DNA of 50,572 nucleotides. Origin: Campylobacteraceae bacterium. GTDB taxonomy: Bacteria > Campylobacterota > Campylobacteria > Campylobacterales > Sulfurovaceae. Position 1 is the stretch's first letter. Each line of letters begins with the position of its first letter. The translations under genes were made by a program, and so were the position numbers. This document shows, piece by piece, positions 48,154 through 50,572 of this stretch. The notes beneath the pieces were generated by a model. That model had not been told where the DNA came from. It searched no databases and saw only the letters and a list, made by a program, of their open reading frames with translations. The stretch lies in assembly GCA_027024155.1 (NCBI GenBank), contig JALVTE010000018.1:1-50572 (forward strand), read 5' to 3'.

Positions 48154-48930
48154 ATGAGCAATATTTTAAAAATTGGGAATTATGAATTTGATAGTCGCTT
48201 AATTGTTGGTAGTGGTAAATACCCGGACTTTAAAACAACATATGATGCAACTATAGCTAGTGGTGCAGAGATGATTACAGTTGCTGTTCGTCGTGTAAAT
48301 ATTACAAACCCAGACGAAGAGAATTTAATGGATTACTTTAAAGATAGCAATGTTAAATTTTTACCAAATTCAGCTGGATGTACAACTGCTGAAGAGGCGA
48401 TTACTCTGTTTAGATTAACAAGAGAAGCAACAGGCATAGACTTAATTAAGCTAGAGGTTATCGGTGATACCGCAAAGACACTTTATCCAGATGTTTTAGA
48501 AACAATTAAAGCGTGCGAAGTATTAGCAAAAGATGGCTTTACAATTATGGCATACACAAGCGACGACCCAATTATGGCAAAACGATTAGAAGATGCAGGA
48601 GCACATGCAATTATGCCTTTAGCTTCACCAATAGGTAGTGGATTGGGAATTCAGAATCGTTATAATGTTGTATTCATTAGAGAGGCAGTAAGTGTACCTG
48701 TAGTTGTAGATGCAGGTATAGGAACTGCAAGCGATGCAGCAATCGCAATGGAGCTAGGAGCAGACGCAGTACTAACAAACACTGCTATTGCACAAGCTAA
48801 AAACCCGATTTTAATGGCAGAAGCTATGAAAAATGCGGTAATAGCTGGTAGAATGGCGTACGAAGCAGGAAGAATCCCGAAAAAACCATTTGCAACTGCA
48901 AGTAGCCCAATAGATGGTATGATATTTTAG
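48154..48930 (+). CDS. thiG: Thiazole synthase ThiG
   Basis: The 258-residue TIM-barrel enzyme makes the thiazole phosphate of thiamine. It has [33 protein letters not shown], the Schiff-base lysine K99 in [10 protein letters not shown], and [33 protein letters not shown] precedes the ATG. No thiS, thiH/thiO or thiF gene is visible nearby. A good terminator follows at 48946. Confidence 0.96.
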   Translation: MSNILKIGNYEFDSRLIVGSGKYPDFKTTYDATIASGAEMITVAVRRVNITNPDEENLMDYFKDSNVKFLPNSAGCTTAEEAITLFRLTREATGIDLIKLEVIGDTAKTLYPDVLETIKACEVLAKDGFTIMAYTSDDPIMAKRLEDAGAHAIMPLASPIGSGLGIQNRYNVVFIREAVSVPVVVDAGIGTASDAAIAMELGADAVLTNTAIAQAKNPILMAEAMKNAVIAGRMAYEAGRIPKKPFATASSPIDGMIF

Positions 48931-48945
48931 TATTATTTCAAAAAG

Positions 48946-48978
48946 CTACCGAATTAAATCGGTAGTTTTATTTTTTAG
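48946..48978 (+). terminator. Intrinsic terminator of thiG (probably bidirectional)
   Basis: CTACCGA (48946-48952) pairs with TCGGTAG (48959-48965), followed by TTTTATTTTTT. An A-run precedes the stem, so it can also serve the convergent NifX-like gene. Confidence 0.85.
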
Positions 48979-48980
48979 AA

Positions 48981-49328
48981 TTAATGGTACTGTTCGAAGT
49001 TTTGTGCAGTAATTTTTGGGCATTTACCCTCTTGAAACTCTTTAACTGCTTCTAAAAGTAGTTTTCTATCATCTCCACAGTAATATAGTCCTATTCCAAA
49101 CTTCATAGATGCATTTACTGCACCAGGTCCAGCGTGTGGTGTTAGTATAACATCTACATTTTCAGCCTTTAATTGATTAAAAAATGCAGGTCCGCTTGGG
49201 TCTTGATTCTTTATAACTTTTATCTCATTAGTAGCATCATCATAAATACCAAAATATTTTGCTTTGCCTAAAACTTTTGTAATTGCACTGTCAAGTTTAT
49301 TCATCTTTAATGGTGCAGCATATATCAT
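48981..49328 (-). CDS. NifX/NifB-like (dinitrogenase iron-molybdenum cofactor domain) protein
   Basis: This 115-residue single-domain protein starts MIYAAPLKMNKLDSAITKVLGKAKYF and contains VDVILTPHAGPGAVNASMKFGIGLYYC, the Nitro_FeMo-Co fold pattern. Members without nif genes around them are common and probably handle Fe-S or metal clusters. No nif gene is seen here. GGAG precedes the ATG. The precise role is unknown. Confidence 0.85.
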   Translation of the reverse strand: MIYAAPLKMNKLDSAITKVLGKAKYFGIYDDATNEIKVIKNQDPSGPAFFNQLKAENVDVILTPHAGPGAVNASMKFGIGLYYCGDDRKLLLEAVKEFQEGKCPKITAQNFEQYH

Positions 49329-49503
49329 ATTAGCTCCTATTATATATCTTATTTTAATGAATTATACTTAGTTTTACTAAAAATTTCAAGGTTTCAAGAT
49401 TTTATCTTGAATAATAGATAAATAATAAAAATTATTATATAATTAATTTTATTTTAAGTTTAAAGCTGTATAATTCTGCCATCCAAAACGAAAAGGATGC
49501 AAA

Positions 49504-50202
49504 ATGGCTTGCGATAGCAAAACAGTTGAAGCACGAGAGACAACAGAGCTTGTTGAAGAAGAAAATATTAAAACAGAGGAGAAAAAGATGAGTAGTTCAA
49601 TGGTTTTACAAAAAGTACCAGAGTTTAAAATGGATGCATACGATGCAAAGAGTGGGCACTACACAACAGTAGAGAGTAAAGATTATGAGGGTAAATGGTT
49701 TGTTGTTTGTTTCTATCCAGCAGACTTTACATTTGTATGCCCAACAGAGATTGCAGCAATGAATGCAAAATATGATGAGTTCCAAGAGTTAGGTGTAGAG
49801 ATTTTAGCAGTATCTACAGATACTAAATTCTCACATAAAAGATTTGTAGAGACTGAACCTCTATTAAAAGATTTAAAATTAACAATCGGTGCAGACCCTA
49901 CAGGTAAAGTAAGTAGAGCATTTGGTGTTATGATAGAAGAGGAGGGAATCGCTCTTAGAGGTAGATTCTTAATAGATCCAAACGGTGTATGTGTAGCACA
50001 AGAGGTGCAAGCACCATCAGTTGGTAGAAATGTAAATGAGTTCTTAAGACAAGTAAAAGCTTGGAAACATGCAGAAGCAACAGGTGAAGTTTGTCCGGCA
50101 AACTGGAGACCAGGTAAAAAAACACTACCAGTAAATACAGACGTAGAGCAGATGACTGGTCGCGTTGGTGACTACATAACAATAGAAGAGATTCTATCTT
50201 AA
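49504..50202 (+). CDS. 2-Cys peroxiredoxin (AhpC/Prx1 type) with N-terminal extension
   Basis: The 232-residue protein reduces H2O2 and organic peroxides. The peroxidatic cysteine C79 lies in ADFTFVCPTEIAAMN and the resolving C197 in GEVCPANW. The first 28 residues (MACDSKTVEARETTELVEEE...) are acidic, unlike the family. An in-frame ATG at 49588 (MSSSMVLQKVPEF) has a strong GAGGAGAAAAAG upstream, and the ATG at 49504 has AAGGA, so both starts could be used. The core of 204 residues fits the usual family length. A hairpin terminator follows. Confidence 0.94.
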   Translation: MACDSKTVEARETTELVEEENIKTEEKKMSSSMVLQKVPEFKMDAYDAKSGHYTTVESKDYEGKWFVVCFYPADFTFVCPTEIAAMNAKYDEFQELGVEILAVSTDTKFSHKRFVETEPLLKDLKLTIGADPTGKVSRAFGVMIEEEGIALRGRFLIDPNGVCVAQEVQAPSVGRNVNEFLRQVKAWKHAEATGEVCPANWRPGKKTLPVNTDVEQMTGRVGDYITIEEILS

Positions 50203-50213
50203 TGCAATTAAAA

Positions 50214-50235
50214 AGTAGTGCATTTTTGCACTACT
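50214..50235 (+). terminator. Terminator hairpin after the peroxiredoxin gene
   Basis: AGTAGTGCA and TGCACTACT form a perfect 9-bp stem with a TTTT loop. The following ATAATTTA is only weakly T-rich. Confidence 0.65.
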
Positions 50236-50290
50236 ATAATTTACTACTAAATTCTTCTCTTAATTTAACATCATTTTAAGCAAATTTGAG

Positions 50291-50296
50291 TATAAT
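50291..50296 (+). promoter_or_regulatory. Candidate -10 element of the rpsL operon
   Basis: TATAAT lies about 111 bp before rpsL, leaving a leader with small hairpins (for example GTGGTG/CACCA and CTC/GAG). This is typical of a ribosomal operon leader. No clear -35 is seen. Confidence 0.55.
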
Positions 50297-50406
50297 ATCG
50301 CCTATTTCTAGGTTATAGCATAAAGTACGCAAAAAATATTTTGTGGTGTAACCCACCAGATTCAACTCTCGTAAAGAGAAAAACATAAAATTCGAAAGGA
50401 AATAAG

Positions 50407-50572
50407 TTGCCAACTATTAACCAACTTATACGCAAAGAGCGTAAAAAAGTGATTAAAAAATCAAAATCACCAGCATTAGTAAGCTGTCCTCAAAGAAGAG
50501 GTGTATGTACAAGAGTTTATACAACAACTCCTAAAAAGCCTAACTCAGCACTTAGAAAAGTAGCAAAAGTTA
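50407..50572 (+). CDS. rpsL: 30S ribosomal protein uS12 (5' part, runs off the window)
   Basis: The first 55 residues are visible: [40 protein letters not shown] and SALRKVAKV. uS12 is a decoding-centre protein and the site of streptomycin-resistance changes. The lysine at position 43 of the conserved [10 protein letters not shown] is wild type. Translation begins at TTG 50407 with AAAGGAAAT upstream; no ATG is in frame before it. It is probably the first gene of rpsL-rpsG-fusA. Confidence 0.96.
   Translation, partial: MPTINQLIRKERKKVIKKSKSPALVSCPQRRGVCTRVYTTTPKKPNSALRKVAKV

Noticed and set aside
48981-49328. Nitrogen fixation locus suggested by the NifX-like protein
   Set aside because: No other nif gene is present in the window. 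Single Nitro_FeMo-Co domain proteins are common in organisms that do not fix nitrogen.

Overview
The window is A+T-rich chromosomal DNA from a Campylobacterota (Epsilonproteobacteria) member, most likely a free-living Sulfurovum/Sulfurimonas-type organism. The markers are oorDABC beside sucCD (oxidative or reductive TCA use), an AddA-type RecB-like helicase, PurT, a NosL-like copper chaperone, a di-heme cytochrome c peroxidase, the style of the ribosomal proteins and many small intergenic fold-back repeats. The genus is an inference. No prophage, complete insertion sequence, CRISPR array or tRNA was found.

Layout. 1-3.6 kb: a partial VKOR-like membrane protein, purT, rpsU and the NAD(P)HX repair enzyme. 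3.7-8.4 kb: addA, a DUF4143-type ATPase behind a promoter bracketed by two perfect palindromes, and a small EVE/PUA-like protein. 8.7-9.7 kb: a MITE-like fold-back element abutting the ribosome binding site of rplM-rpsI. 9.9-16.2 kb: MFS transporter, SDR, AraC regulator, cytochrome c peroxidase, class III Fic protein, mogA, a small unknown protein and a Nudix hydrolase. 16.6-22.8 kb: sucC, an intruding four-helix-bundle gene, sucD and oorDABC. 22.9-32.7 kb: a metal/redox region described below. 32.9-50.6 kb: proC, Sel1 and OmpA-like proteins, rnpB, an HlyD-like adaptor with a molybdopterin enzyme, bamA, ppx/gppA, a ferredoxin, a two-component system, an L,D-transpeptidase, folB, plsY, nadA-nadC, thiG, a NifX-like protein, peroxiredoxin and the start of rpsL.

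The metal/redox region has three parts. First comes a NosL-like copper protein. Next, a five-gene operon encodes a di-heme lipoprotein, a thioredoxin, a DUF4266 lipoprotein, a DUF3570 beta-barrel and ApbE. The DUF3570 protein has three D-x-x-S-G-A-S sequences that match the motif to which ApbE attaches FMN, so I infer a flavinylated outer-membrane redox system. Last, on the opposite strand, an OprC/NosA-type copper receptor (C-x3-M and H-x-M ligand pairs) sits in one operon with exbB, exbD and tonB. The receptor has no ordinary start codon.

The second notable pattern is a set of degenerate tandem repeats with a strict 7-bp unit. They occur in at least seven intergenic places, mostly as inverted pairs. 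One pair brackets the four-helix-bundle gene that splits sucC from sucD, and three long arrays lie inside the tonB coding sequence and build its linker. Three different MITE-like fold-back elements and several REP-like hairpins fill most of the remaining gene-free stretches.
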